From contig JAVCCG010000093.1 in the NCBI GenBank assembly GCA_030765605.1, positions 13,315-77,314 of the forward strand: a stretch of DNA of 64,000 nucleotides, in the 5' to 3' direction. A program made the translations under genes and the position numbers. This document shows, in pieces, positions 9,332 through 17,423 of the stretch. Positions within the stretch are counted from its first letter, which is position 1; every line of letters begins with the position of its first letter. This DNA is from Candidatus Alcyoniella australis. Lineage in GTDB: Bacteria; Lernaellota; Lernaellaia; JAVCCG01; Alcyoniellaceae. Below the pieces are notes generated by a model. The model was not told the origin of the DNA and did no database searches. It worked only from the letters and a program-made list of their open reading frames with translations.

Positions 9332-10546
9332 GGATCAACCCTCGGCCGCGCGCTGATCGCGCTGGGCTTGGCAGTGCACCTGCTGTTCCTGGCCAGCCTC
9401 AGCCTGGGCTGGCTCGACGATCTGGCCCACGATCCGCGCCACGTCCGGCAGCACGGAGCCGACCTGTTCGCGGTCTACTCCGCCGGGTCCAACCTGCGGG
9501 GCGGCGTCTCGATCTACAGCCCGCCTGAGGATCCGCAGATCCCGTACCGCTACGCCTTTCGCTATTCGCCGTTGGCCGCGCTGCTGATCGGCATGCCGCT
9601 GAGCCTGCTGCGCCCGCTGGCAGCCTATGCGCTGTGGGTCGGGTTTCTCGAGGCGCTGCTGGCCTGGTTTGTGGTAGCGCTGTGGCGGCGCGGAAGAGGA
9701 CGTCGCGCGGTCTACCCGGCGATCGCCCTGACCCTGGCCTTCTATCCGTACTACCTCGAGCTGTACATCGGCCAATATAGCTGGCTGCAGGCAGTGTTGT
9801 TCTTCGCGACCTGCATCGGGTTGGCCCAGCGCAAGACCCTGAGCGCGGGACTGGCCTTTGCGGCGAGCTTGGCGTGGAAAGGCAACACCCTGCTGCTGCT
9901 GCCCGCGCTGTGGCGCGGACGCCGCACCAGACTGGCGCTGCTGTGTCTGGCGGCGGTTGTTTTGTTCTGCGCTCCGTACTTCGCTATGCACCCCCAAACC
10001 CTAGCAGAATTCGGACGCAACTTCGCCTCTGATTATCCCGCCGGATTCACCCGCGGCAACCTGGGAATGCAGCGCCTGGCCGACCGCGCCCTGGACCAGT
10101 TCGGCACGCCGGTGCTCGACGAGCAAAACCACGCGCAGCAAGAGATCGGCGTTGGCCACTATGTCAGCCCCGAACATCGCGGCCGGACCCTGAGCGCGTT
10201 GGCCGCTGCCGTGGCTGCGCTCACGCTGCTGATCACCCTACGCTCGCGGCCCGAACGGATCGTCGAGCTGTGCTGCCTGTGGATGGCGAGCTACTTCCTG
10301 GTCTACAAGCACGTCTGGGAGCACCAGTACGTGATGCTGCTGCCGGTGCTGGCGCTGTTGGCGCTGCAGCGGCCCTCCAAGCTGCTGTGGCTGAGCTGGA
10401 TCTGGCTGGCCCTGCCTACCCCCTACGCGCTGCTCGAGCCGGCGATCGTCAATCAGCAGCCGCTGGAGCTTTGCTATTACGCTTTCAAAGTGTTGCCCGC
10501 GGCCCTGGTCTGGGGGCTGTGCGCGGCATGGAGCCTGCGACGCTGA
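9308..10546 (+). CDS. GT87-like (DUF2029) membrane glycosyltransferase
   Basis: A 412-residue polytopic protein with about nine hydrophobic spans. The first loop reads G-A-D-L-F-A-V-Y-S-A-G, where the Asp matches the conserved catalytic acid of GT87 mannosyltransferases (PimE-like). Further on, Y-I-G-Q-Y-S-W-L-Q matches the GQxN/GQYS segment of DUF2029 proteins. Such enzymes use polyprenyl-phosphate-linked sugars on the outer face of the cytoplasmic membrane. The start is uncertain: the annotated GTG lies inside the beginning of the divergent gene at 9331. Together with the GT-C gene and the GT2 enzyme at 568 it suggests local glycan assembly. Confidence 0.7.
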   Translation: MSAPAPRHGSTLGRALIALGLAVHLLFLASLSLGWLDDLAHDPRHVRQHGADLFAVYSAGSNLRGGVSIYSPPEDPQIPYRYAFRYSPLAALLIGMPLSLLRPLAAYALWVGFLEALLAWFVVALWRRGRGRRAVYPAIALTLAFYPYYLELYIGQYSWLQAVLFFATCIGLAQRKTLSAGLAFAASLAWKGNTLLLLPALWRGRRTRLALLCLAAVVLFCAPYFAMHPQTLAEFGRNFASDYPAGFTRGNLGMQRLADRALDQFGTPVLDEQNHAQQEIGVGHYVSPEHRGRTLSALAAAVAALTLLITLRSRPERIVELCCLWMASYFLVYKHVWEHQYVMLLPVLALLALQRPSKLLWLSWIWLALPTPYALLEPAIVNQQPLELCYYAFKVLPAALVWGLCAAWSLRR

Positions 10547-10578
10547 TGACGGGCGGGCGGTCCTATGCGAGTGTTGCT

Positions 10579-10662
10579 GGCACCTCCAAGGTGCCGTCGC
10601 GGGGAGGGTCGTTGCCATACGATCAGCGGTCTGCGCGAGTTTTGCAGTGCCTCAAAGGCACC
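10579..10662. repeat. Dispersed REP-like repeat, copy 1 (hairpin plus GCGAGTTTTGCAG core)
   Basis: Positions 10579-10595 form a perfect palindrome (GGCACCT-C-AAGGTGCC type). Positions 10611-10662 carry the family core: GTTG, a variable part, then GCGCGAGTTTTGCAG followed by a second GTGCCTCAAAGGCAC hairpin. Related copies lie at 26783, 28889, 28955, 29078, 37127 and 44177. The right end of this copy overlaps the stop codon and last codons of rimO (10652), so the repeat supplies the C-terminal residues of that protein. Confidence 0.7.
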
Positions 10663-12001
10663 CGAAGTCGTCGGATCCGCTGAAGCCCTCAAGCTTTGCT
10701 AATACGAGCGTGCCGGGCTCGAGCGCCGCGCCGCGAAGGTAGGTTACGCCGTCGACCTCGGGCGCTTGGGATTGGGAGCGTCCGATCAGCGGGTAGTCCT
10801 CAAGGCCGCTGGGCCCCTCGATCAGCACCTCGACTTGGCTGCCCACGCGTTCAATCCGTGCGGGCTCGGCCGCCTCTTCGGCCACGGCCAGTAGTTCGGC
10901 CAAGCGCGCTTGGACCAGCTCGTCAGGTACGCGGCCGGGTAGATCAAAGGCCCGGGTGCCGCTCATCGGCGAGTAGCTGAACGCGCCGAGCAGGTCGAAA
11001 CGCGCCTGCTGCACGAACGTCAGCAGCTCCTCAAAATGCCGGTCGGTTTCACCGGGGAAGCCGATGATCATCGTGGTGCGCAAGGTCAGCCCGGGGATTG
11101 CGGCGCGCAGCCGCTGGATCAGATCCAACGATTGTTCGGCGTTGATGCGCCGTCCCATGGCCGCGAGGATTTCGTCGGAGCCGTGTTGCAGCGGCAGGTC
11201 GATGTAGGACAGGGCGTGCTCGGCCAGGGCCGGCAGCAGCCGCTGCGCGCGCTCGAGCAACGATGCGGGATGGGCGTACATCAGCCGCAGCCAGCAGCCG
11301 GGCGCGGCGCGGGCCAGGCGCGGCAGCAGGTCGGCCAGGTCCACTCCGGCCTCGAGGTCCATGCCGTAGGCCGCGCTGTCTTGGCCGATCAGCGTCAGCT
11401 CGACCACTCCGGCCTGGGCCAGCGCGTGCGCCTCGTCCTCGATCAGCTCGGCCGGACGCGAGCGGAACGCGCCGCGCAGGTTTGGGATCACGCAGTAGGC
11501 GCAGCGATTGGAGCAGCCCTCGGACAGCCGCAGGTAGGCCTGGATCGCGTTGTGGTCGATCATTCGCGGCAGCTGCTCGTCGAGGGAATGTGAGCCCAGC
11601 GCTGCAATCAGTCGCGCGGGTCGTGCCTTACCCTCGAGCATTTCGCGGATCAGTTGCGGTGCGCGGGCCACGTCCGAGGTGCCGATCAGCAGATCGACCT
11701 GCGGCACCTTGCTTTGGATCAACCCGGCGTAGCCCTGGGACAGGCAGCCGGCGGCCACCAGCCGTTGCGGCCCGTGGTCCGTTCCTTTGAGCCGGGCGTA
11801 ATGTTCGAGGGTCTGCAGCGCCTCGAGTTGAGCCTCGGCAATGAATCCGCAGGTGTTGACGATCACGATCTGCGCCGGCGGGTCGTCGGGCTCGGGCTCG
11901 CCGTGCCAGACCTCGAATCCCTCGTCGGCAAGCAGTGCGGCGAGCTGTTCGCTGTCCACGCGGTTCTTGGCGCAGCCCAGGGTGACGATGCGTATGTTCA
12001 T
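10652..12001 (-). CDS. rimO: Ribosomal protein S12 methylthiotransferase RimO
   Basis: A radical SAM enzyme of 449 residues that adds a methylthio group to the conserved aspartate of ribosomal protein S12. The N-terminal UPF0004 domain has cysteines at 10, 51 and 86 (in G-C-A-K-N-R-V-D-S, N-T-C-G-F and A-A-G-C-L) for the auxiliary cluster. C163-x3-C167-x2-C170 binds the SAM cluster. The start T-L-G-C-A-K-N-x-V-D-S distinguishes RimO from MiaB. A C-terminal TRAM domain ends the protein. The ATG overlaps the stop of the upstream dehydratase-like gene by four bases (ATGA). Its last codons lie inside a dispersed hairpin repeat, so the true C-terminus may have been altered by repeat insertion. Confidence 0.93.
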   Translation of the reverse strand: MNIRIVTLGCAKNRVDSEQLAALLADEGFEVWHGEPEPDDPPAQIVIVNTCGFIAEAQLEALQTLEHYARLKGTDHGPQRLVAAGCLSQGYAGLIQSKVPQVDLLIGTSDVARAPQLIREMLEGKARPARLIAALGSHSLDEQLPRMIDHNAIQAYLRLSEGCSNRCAYCVIPNLRGAFRSRPAELIEDEAHALAQAGVVELTLIGQDSAAYGMDLEAGVDLADLLPRLARAAPGCWLRLMYAHPASLLERAQRLLPALAEHALSYIDLPLQHGSDEILAAMGRRINAEQSLDLIQRLRAAIPGLTLRTTMIIGFPGETDRHFEELLTFVQQARFDLLGAFSYSPMSGTRAFDLPGRVPDELVQARLAELLAVAEEAAEPARIERVGSQVEVLIEGPSGLEDYPLIGRSQSQAPEVDGVTYLRGAALEPGTLVLAKLEGFSGSDDFGCL

Positions 12002-12996
12002 AGTTGGCGCTCCTGGCTGATGCGTTCGATGAACGCTTGCAGCCGCGTGCGGGTGCGCTCGTCCGTGGGGCCCGGCTCGTCGCCCTCGAGCAGCAGCACG
12101 GGCACGGGCGAACGCTCGCGCAGCACAGCGTGCTCGATTCCGTGGAAACAGAACGCCTGGACGTAGTGCACCACACCGTGCAGCCCGCGCAGCTGGACCT
12201 GCTCGAGTACGTCGCGCAGCCGTAGCGGCAGGGGGTAGGGGTAGGTGTAGCGCGCGTACTGCTCGGCCAGATTTTGGACTTGGTAGGGCATGCTGAACTG
12301 GCGCGGCGACTCGTGGAACAGCACATCGGCGCCCAAGGTTTCGAGCACATCGCAGAGGTCGGTGATCGCCGGCGGCACGCCGCTGATTCCGAGTCTGATT
12401 CGCGGTGCTCGCGGTTTGCGCGCGGCGGCCTGCTCGATAAAGCTCGCCAGCTCGCGTCCGAAGCTCTCGGGGTCGGAACGAAAGTCGCTGGAAGCCACCT
12501 GCCAGTTGAAGCATTCGCCGCCGCTGACCCGGCCCTCGCGCCAGCACAGCTCGTCGAGGGTCGCCAGGTCGCGCCGGATCGGCATCAGGCGCTCGCGCCA
12601 GCGCTCGGCGCTTGGCAAATCGGTTTGCAGCTCGCGGCACAGCTCTTGGATCGCCTCGGCGACCTGCGCGCGATCGGGCTGCAGCGGATAGGCGAAGCGT
12701 ACGACATCCTTGCCCCGATGACGCCACAGCTCGGCCAGCGCCTCGGCGTTGGTGCAATCGCCGCGCACTACTGCTGCCAGCCGCTGGATTCCGGCGTCGT
12801 CCGCCGCAGCGTAGATCCCGCGGATCCAGGCGCAGACCTGGCGCGGCAAGCCCTGGACCTCGGCGAGCTGGAGCAGTCGTGCGCTGTGTGGGTGGGCCAC
12901 GAACAGGTTGTTGAGATCCACCGGCTTTAAGCCCGCGGCGAGCACGACTTCTACCGGAATCGTGGCCGTCAGGCCGATTCTGCGGTCTTCACTCAT
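11998..12996 (-). CDS. 2-hydroxyacyl-CoA dehydratase D-component-like protein
   Basis: A 332-residue protein of the HgdB/FldC/BcrB-like family, whose members bind a 4Fe-4S cluster through cysteines and work with an ATP-dependent activator. The N-terminus contains the A-A-G-L-K-P-V-D segment near 20-27. Cysteines at 55 (V-C-A-W) and 81 (G-D-C-T-N) occupy the expected cluster positions, and a third lies near 278 in Q-A-F-C-F-H. No activator ATPase or second dehydratase subunit is adjacent, so it is probably one of the solitary family members of unknown role rather than an acyl-CoA dehydratase. It is translationally coupled to rimO by a 4-base overlap, a hint of a link to Fe-S or sulfur chemistry. 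Confidence 0.75.
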   Translation of the reverse strand: MSEDRRIGLTATIPVEVVLAAGLKPVDLNNLFVAHPHSARLLQLAEVQGLPRQVCAWIRGIYAAADDAGIQRLAAVVRGDCTNAEALAELWRHRGKDVVRFAYPLQPDRAQVAEAIQELCRELQTDLPSAERWRERLMPIRRDLATLDELCWREGRVSGGECFNWQVASSDFRSDPESFGRELASFIEQAAARKPRAPRIRLGISGVPPAITDLCDVLETLGADVLFHESPRQFSMPYQVQNLAEQYARYTYPYPLPLRLRDVLEQVQLRGLHGVVHYVQAFCFHGIEHAVLRERSPVPVLLLEGDEPGPTDERTRTRLQAFIERISQERQL

Positions 12997-13012
12997 CGTC
13001 TTCGGAGTACGG

Positions 13013-13375
13013 TCAGTCCTTGATGATCAGCATGTAGATCACAACGATCACCACCACGAATACGCCGCCGGTCGACAGGGCGATTTGCCCGGCGGAGGAG
13101 ACCATGGCGTCGGGATCACCTCCCGGCGAGAGCTGGCCGACCTTGGTCATATGCATCAGCAGCCCGATGGCGTAGACCGCGAGGGTGAGTACGACCGGCG
13201 CCTTGCTCTTGCGCAGAAATCCGACGATCAGCCATGCTGCGAACAGCGCCAGCACCGGCCATTGCAACAGGAACTGAAAGAACTGGCCGTTGTCGATCAG
13301 CTCCTTTGAATGGGTCAGGAAGCCGTCGATCACCGAGGGCAGGGACACGACCATCAGAATCGGCAGGGTCTCCAT
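13013..13375 (-). CDS. Small membrane protein of unknown function
   Basis: A 120-residue protein with three hydrophobic stretches (about 35-52, 60-75 and 98-117) separated by short charged loops. It ends with a run of Val/Ile followed by I-K-D. No motif is recognised. The ATG at 13375 is the only convincing start. The dehydratase-like/rimO pair begins 17 bases downstream on the same strand, so they may form one transcript. No signal peptide is seen beyond the first hydrophobic stretch. Confidence 0.6.
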   Translation of the reverse strand: METLPILMVVSLPSVIDGFLTHSKELIDNGQFFQFLLQWPVLALFAAWLIVGFLRKSKAPVVLTLAVYAIGLLMHMTKVGQLSPGGDPDAMVSSAGQIALSTGGVFVVVIVVIYMLIIKD

Positions 13376-13474
13376 TGTGGACTCCGGTTATACAGTTGAT
13401 GCGACTATATCATGCACGGCAGTCGTTGCACGCAGACTTCGCCATGCATGAGGTATGGGATCGAAGCGTCCGCG

Positions 13475-14899
13475 TTAATCCGCGTCGATGGTCCAATCGC
13501 CCTGCGGACATTGCCCGGGATCGATCAGCCTGGTCAAGGGCTGATGATCCTCGACGACATCCGATTGGGTGGTCGTAATGATCCGCGGCACGATCAACTC
13601 GTGATCCAGCAAACTCAGCAGGGTATAGAACGGGTCGATCCGCTGCCAGCTTAGACGCTTTGAGCGGGCCTCGAGCGCGTTCAAGTCCAGCTCCCACAGG
13701 CCGCTGGGCAGAAACGTGATATAGGCCTTGCCCCGTTGCTCGTCCACGGCGATCCAGCGGGCCCAGGTGGGCGCGGTGATGCGCGCGATCAAAGAATAAT
13801 CGTCCAGCGAGTAGACCTCGAGCAGCGGCGAGAAACCGGCCGCGATCAGCCAACGACGCTTGTGATCCACAGCCGCGACCCTGACCCCTGGAAACGAGCG
13901 GATCTCCTGGATCACCTTGTATGTATTCAAATCGACCTTTATCAGCGATCCGCTGATCGGTTGTGTGACGTAGATGCAATCAGCAACAGCGTCCAGTGCC
14001 AACCGAGCGGGAATCATCCCCAGGTTTAGGCGGCGCACAACCTCCAGGGTGTCGGTGTTCAGGGAGACCAGCTCGGAAGTGAGGATCATGTGCAGCTCGT
14101 CGCGGGCCGGATCGAGCTGGGCTGCGCGCCGGGTGCCCATGTAGTAAACGGCGATCACGGTCCGGGCGTCGGGACAGAGCCGGACCTGGAAAATGTCGCT
14201 CGAGGCGATCAGGATCCGGCGCGGCGCATCCCAGATCATGCGAAATTTGTTGAACGTCCAGTTGTTGAGGTCTCTGGGCGGGAGATAACTGTGCGGCAAT
14301 AAATCCAGTATCTCCAGACTATCGGCATCGAGCACGAGCGTCTTAAAATCGGTGGTGGCGCCGATCAACCGGCGCGAGGGCGCATCCAACGCCAAGCCCT
14401 GCACCTCGTAAAAGCGCTCGGATTGGCTGACCAGCAATTCGCCGTCAACCGGATTGAAACGGCTGATCGAGTCGACCTCTGAGGTTAAATAAAGCGCTTG
14501 ATCGGACGGGTCGAGCAGCGCTTGATAGTACGCCGAATCGAACAGTTTGTTAAAAGCAGAGTCAGGTTCGATCGTGTGATAAATCCCTTGAGGCCTGACC
14601 GCGATCAGCGGCGCGATCGGGATCAGACACATCAATCCCACCGCCGGGATGCGCAGCGGCGCGAGGAGTCGGGGAAACCGATTTTGATGTGCCGACCACA
14701 GCAACGGGGCGAAAAACAGGTCGGCAATCCCCAGCGAAAAAATTGCACACAGACGCGAGGTGGGCGACCAGCGATCGCCGAAATGAAACCAGACCATCAG
14801 CGCGATGTTCAGGCTGACGATTATCGCGGCCAGGTCCCGCAGATCATAGGTGAAACGATTCGACCTGGTCGCAAAGGGGAGGCTTTGCAATAACCACAT
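13475..14899 (-). CDS. Propeller-domain membrane protein, paralogue of 6186-7745 (5' part damaged)
   Basis: A 474-residue open frame. It begins with hydrophobic spans (about 25-45 and 85-105) and continues into repeated beta blades such as A-A-V-D-H-K-R-R-W and A-V-D-E-Q-R-G-K-A-Y. The C-terminal half shares motif order with the protein at 6186-7745 (P-G-V-R-V-A-A, G-F-S-P-L-L-E-V, S-G-L-W-E-L-D). The first ATG lies 12 bases after an in-frame stop and has no ribosome site. The expected N-terminal residues are found in another frame just upstream (14844-15104), where an amber codon also interrupts them. The most economical reading is a gene inactivated, or expressed only from an internal start, after a frameshift. 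An assembly error is the alternative. Confidence 0.6.
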   Translation of the reverse strand: MWLLQSLPFATRSNRFTYDLRDLAAIIVSLNIALMVWFHFGDRWSPTSRLCAIFSLGIADLFFAPLLWSAHQNRFPRLLAPLRIPAVGLMCLIPIAPLIAVRPQGIYHTIEPDSAFNKLFDSAYYQALLDPSDQALYLTSEVDSISRFNPVDGELLVSQSERFYEVQGLALDAPSRRLIGATTDFKTLVLDADSLEILDLLPHSYLPPRDLNNWTFNKFRMIWDAPRRILIASSDIFQVRLCPDARTVIAVYYMGTRRAAQLDPARDELHMILTSELVSLNTDTLEVVRRLNLGMIPARLALDAVADCIYVTQPISGSLIKVDLNTYKVIQEIRSFPGVRVAAVDHKRRWLIAAGFSPLLEVYSLDDYSLIARITAPTWARWIAVDEQRGKAYITFLPSGLWELDLNALEARSKRLSWQRIDPFYTLLSLLDHELIVPRIITTTQSDVVEDHQPLTRLIDPGQCPQGDWTIDAD

Positions 14900-15104
14900 C
14901 GAGCTGCCCTATGTAATGTAGAAAAATATCCATTTGCGGGGCGTCGGTGGTGGACAGCCACCATTTGGTCAACACAAACGTCCCTGCTAACGCGGCGCAC
15001 AGTCGCAGTAAATACGAAATAGCAGCCAAAGCCTTCAATGCTATTTTTGCCCAGTCAACGGCTACGGCCTATTTTTTGATAACAATCGAGGATGGGGTAT
15101 TCAT
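14844..15104 (-). pseudogene. Displaced N-terminal part of the propeller protein (amber codon plus frameshift)
   Basis: Reading from the ATG at 15104 gives eleven codons, an in-frame TAG, then an open stretch to 14844. That stretch contains a hydrophobic segment and the string I-G-Q-L-D-V. It aligns by eye with the N-terminal membrane region of the paralogue at 6186-7745 (L-T-Q-L-D-L). A shift of frame close to the overlap with the ORF ending at 14899 would join the two into one protein of the paralogue's layout. Both defects together favour decay over a single sequencing error. Confidence 0.45.
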
Positions 15105-15247
15105 TTGGGACTTCCGACATTTGGTTCGAGCGACTATAGCATGCAGCGCAGGCCGGCCCACATTGGTTTGCCCGGCGCAATGCGATGGTCCTATAATTAA
15201 ATGATAGAACCAGAGTCGAGCACAGTCGATAGCGAATGGAGTCTGCC

Positions 15248-15892
15248 ATGACGAGAAATTCGTATCCGGTGCTCTTGGCGGTCGTGATCCTGACTGTAGC
15301 GCTGCCCGCGTTCGGTTTTGCCGCCGACAAGTTCCCCGAGACGTTCGTCGAATGGGCCTGCAACGTGGTCATCGTGCGCGGCGAGACCGAGCTGATGCCC
15401 ACGGACCTGAACTACCCGCGCTACCTGGAGCAGGGCGACGTGCTGCGCATCCCTGCGGACCAGGATCGCTGCAAGCTGGGGATGAGCAAGGTCAGGCCGG
15501 GAATGATGCTCGAGGTAAAAGGGCTGGGTCGAGTGATGTTTCAGGCGCCGATCAAGACCGCTGCCCAGGCAACGGTGGGCATGCGCGAGAGTTGCCTGCT
15601 GCTTTCGCCGGACAAGATGATCGCGGTCTGGACCGACTGCAGCAACGGCGGGATGTTGATCGCGGCCGGACGCGCGTTGGTCCGCTGCCAGGGAACGGTC
15701 AAGGTCGAGCACACCGGCGCCGGTGTCGAGATCTGGGTGACGCGCGGCTCGGCCCAGGTCACGATCGATTCGACCGGCGACCCGATCAACGTTGGTTTTA
15801 GCCAGGCGCTGATCGTGCCCGACCAGGGCGAAGTTGCCGGCCCGGACTCGCTGCCCCTGGGCGCCAAAGCACCGATGGAGCTGCGGCGCTGA
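15248..15892 (+). CDS. Secreted protein of unknown function (FecR-like beta protein possible)
   Basis: A 214-residue exported protein. The signal peptide runs to A-F-G-F-A-A at about residues 20-26. The mature part has V-V-I-V-R-G-E-T-E-L, Q-G-D-V-L-R-I and later G-A-G-V-E-I-W-V-T-R-G-S-A-Q-V, the short beta-strand rhythm of FecR/OstA-like domains, but no defining motif, so the family is only a suggestion. Four cysteines in the mature part could form disulfides. The ATG at 15248 is preceded by GGAG about 8 bases upstream and is preferred to the ATG at 15236, which has no ribosome site. It stands alone upstream of tRNA-Ser. Confidence 0.6.
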   Translation: MTRNSYPVLLAVVILTVALPAFGFAADKFPETFVEWACNVVIVRGETELMPTDLNYPRYLEQGDVLRIPADQDRCKLGMSKVRPGMMLEVKGLGRVMFQAPIKTAAQATVGMRESCLLLSPDKMIAVWTDCSNGGMLIAAGRALVRCQGTVKVEHTGAGVEIWVTRGSAQVTIDSTGDPINVGFSQALIVPDQGEVAGPDSLPLGAKAPMELRR

Positions 15893-16091
15893 AGGGTCGA
15901 GCAAGGCACGCGAACAAACCTCGGTCGAAATGCCACGAGCCACCCGGCGAACGCTGTCCAAGTATTGCGTTCACAATATTACGCACTTCTCTGGCCACGG
16001 GATCGGGTGGGCGGAGTTGCCGCCCTCTGAGGCCACGTGCAATAATTCGCCGCGTCCGGATGAATAATCCGGGCTGGTCTGCATTGCTAAA

Positions 16092-16179
16092 GGAGGGATG
16101 GCCGAGCGGCCGAAGGCGCCGGTCTTGAAAACCGGAGAACCGCAAGGTTCCGTGGGTTCGAATCCCACTCCCTCCGCCA
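16092..16179 (+). tRNA. tRNA-Ser (anticodon UGA), CCA encoded
   Basis: An 88-base tRNA with acceptor stem GGAGGGA/TCCCTCC, discriminator G and an encoded CCA end. The anticodon loop CTTGAAA carries TGA at 16126-16128. The long variable arm (after the ACCGG anticodon stem) and the GGTTCGAATCC T arm are those of a type II serine tRNA reading UCA/UCG. Confidence 0.97.
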
Positions 16180-16292
16180 TCGTCTGAATCATGTGGGTTA
16201 GCCATTGATCCACATACCAATCCCGCGGCGCGGCAAGCGTCGCTGAGTCAAGTGTTTGGTTCGCTCGCGGGTTTTGCAGCAGCTCCGAGCTG

Positions 16293-17348
16293 CTACCAGG
16301 TCGAGGCGTGTTTCTCGGTGCAGCCGAACTGGTTTTTGATCTCGCGGCGCACGCCTTGCTCGTCGACGATGAACCCGTTGAACAGGCCGAAGGGCTGGAA
16401 ATACTCCGAGATGATCGGTCCGACCCGGATCGACTCGGAGCGCTGCCCTTGGGGTTCGAACTCGAGCTCGCAACGGCCGTCCAAGGTGGAGAGCTTCCAG
16501 CGATCGAGGGTGTCCTTTGGCACCTCAAAGCGCACTTGGGGCAGCAGCGCGATGGTGTTGCCGCTCCACAGGCAGTTCTCGGTGTGCTCCCGGCCGTCAA
16601 AGGCCGTGCCCTGGGTGAACGAGGCGCCGATCAGCCCGCCCTTTTCATCACGGCCGGCGAAGGTCGCCCAGTTCCAGTAGGTGCGGAACGGGTAGAACGC
16701 CTTGTGCACGTCGAACAGCGCCACGTCGCGCCCACGCTCGAAGGTCAGCTTGCGCTCACCCACGGTCAGCTCGCCCTCGATCGGCGTGGGCACCTTGTGG
16801 GTATAGAACGTGCGGCCCGAGGACATCGGCAACAGTGGGATCAGCGGCTGGACCTCGTCCGGATCCTCGTAGGCGATCACTCGGCCGGCGAACGCGGGCA
16901 GCTTTTTTGTGGCGGCGATGTCGATCTCGATCACGTGCCGCCCCTGGGCGAGTTGATTGTGGATGCGCACCCCATAGCCGGGCAGTACGAACGAGCAGGT
17001 GTCGTTCCACAGTTCGCGCGGCACACGTACGGCGCCGGGCCGGGCGTTGTGCTTGTGCTCGATCAGCTCACCTGATTCGCGGTCGAACACGTAGCACCAG
17101 CTGACGTTGAGGTACTGGGCGTTGACCATCGAGAGGCTGACCCAGTGCGTGGGGCTGATCAGCGCCACGTGCTGCCATTCCTTGAGCCGCAGCTTGCGTA
17201 TCAGCCGCGGTTCGCGGCTGCCGCGGCCATCGAGCGGGGCGTCGAGCAGGTTGAGTTCGGCGAACTCGCCGAGGTAATAGCCGTAGTTGACCTGGCCCCC
17301 TTGCTCCACGGCCCTTTTCGGAGCAGGCTTGAGCTTTGGTTCGATCAT
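16293..17348 (-). CDS. DUF2804-family protein
   Basis: A 351-residue protein resembling DUF2804, a lipocalin-like beta-rich family related in fold to the carotenoid hydratase/tocopherol cyclase group. Recognisable stretches are W-Q-H-V-A-L-I-S-P near the N-terminus, F-Y-T-H-K in the centre, Y-W-N-W-A-T-F-A-G, and G-F-I-V-D-E-Q-G-V near the end. It is soluble with no signal peptide. I chose the ATG at 17348 because a GGGG-type ribosome site precedes it; the longer start at 17390 lacks one. Its biochemical role is not established; a hydrophobic ligand such as a lipid or isoprenoid is plausible by fold. It converges with tRNA-Ser. Confidence 0.7.
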   Translation of the reverse strand: MIEPKLKPAPKRAVEQGGQVNYGYYLGEFAELNLLDAPLDGRGSREPRLIRKLRLKEWQHVALISPTHWVSLSMVNAQYLNVSWCYVFDRESGELIEHKHNARPGAVRVPRELWNDTCSFVLPGYGVRIHNQLAQGRHVIEIDIAATKKLPAFAGRVIAYEDPDEVQPLIPLLPMSSGRTFYTHKVPTPIEGELTVGERKLTFERGRDVALFDVHKAFYPFRTYWNWATFAGRDEKGGLIGASFTQGTAFDGREHTENCLWSGNTIALLPQVRFEVPKDTLDRWKLSTLDGRCELEFEPQGQRSESIRVGPIISEYFQPFGLFNGFIVDEQGVRREIKNQFGCTEKHASTW

Positions 17349-17423
17349 GGCGACGCCCCTTATTCCCGCATCCGGCGGCAACATTTTCAAACAATCATGC
17401 TCTAACGTCGAATCGGTGTCGCG

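Noticed and set aside
10652-12757. A 701-codon minus-strand frame as one protein
   Set aside because: It joins antisense-frame noise to RimO; the RimO signature begins at the ATG at 12001, which overlaps the upstream gene by 4 bases.
16092-16179. tRNA-Ser as an integration site
   Set aside because: No integrase and no repeated 3' tRNA end are found downstream; the neighbouring genes have host-like composition.
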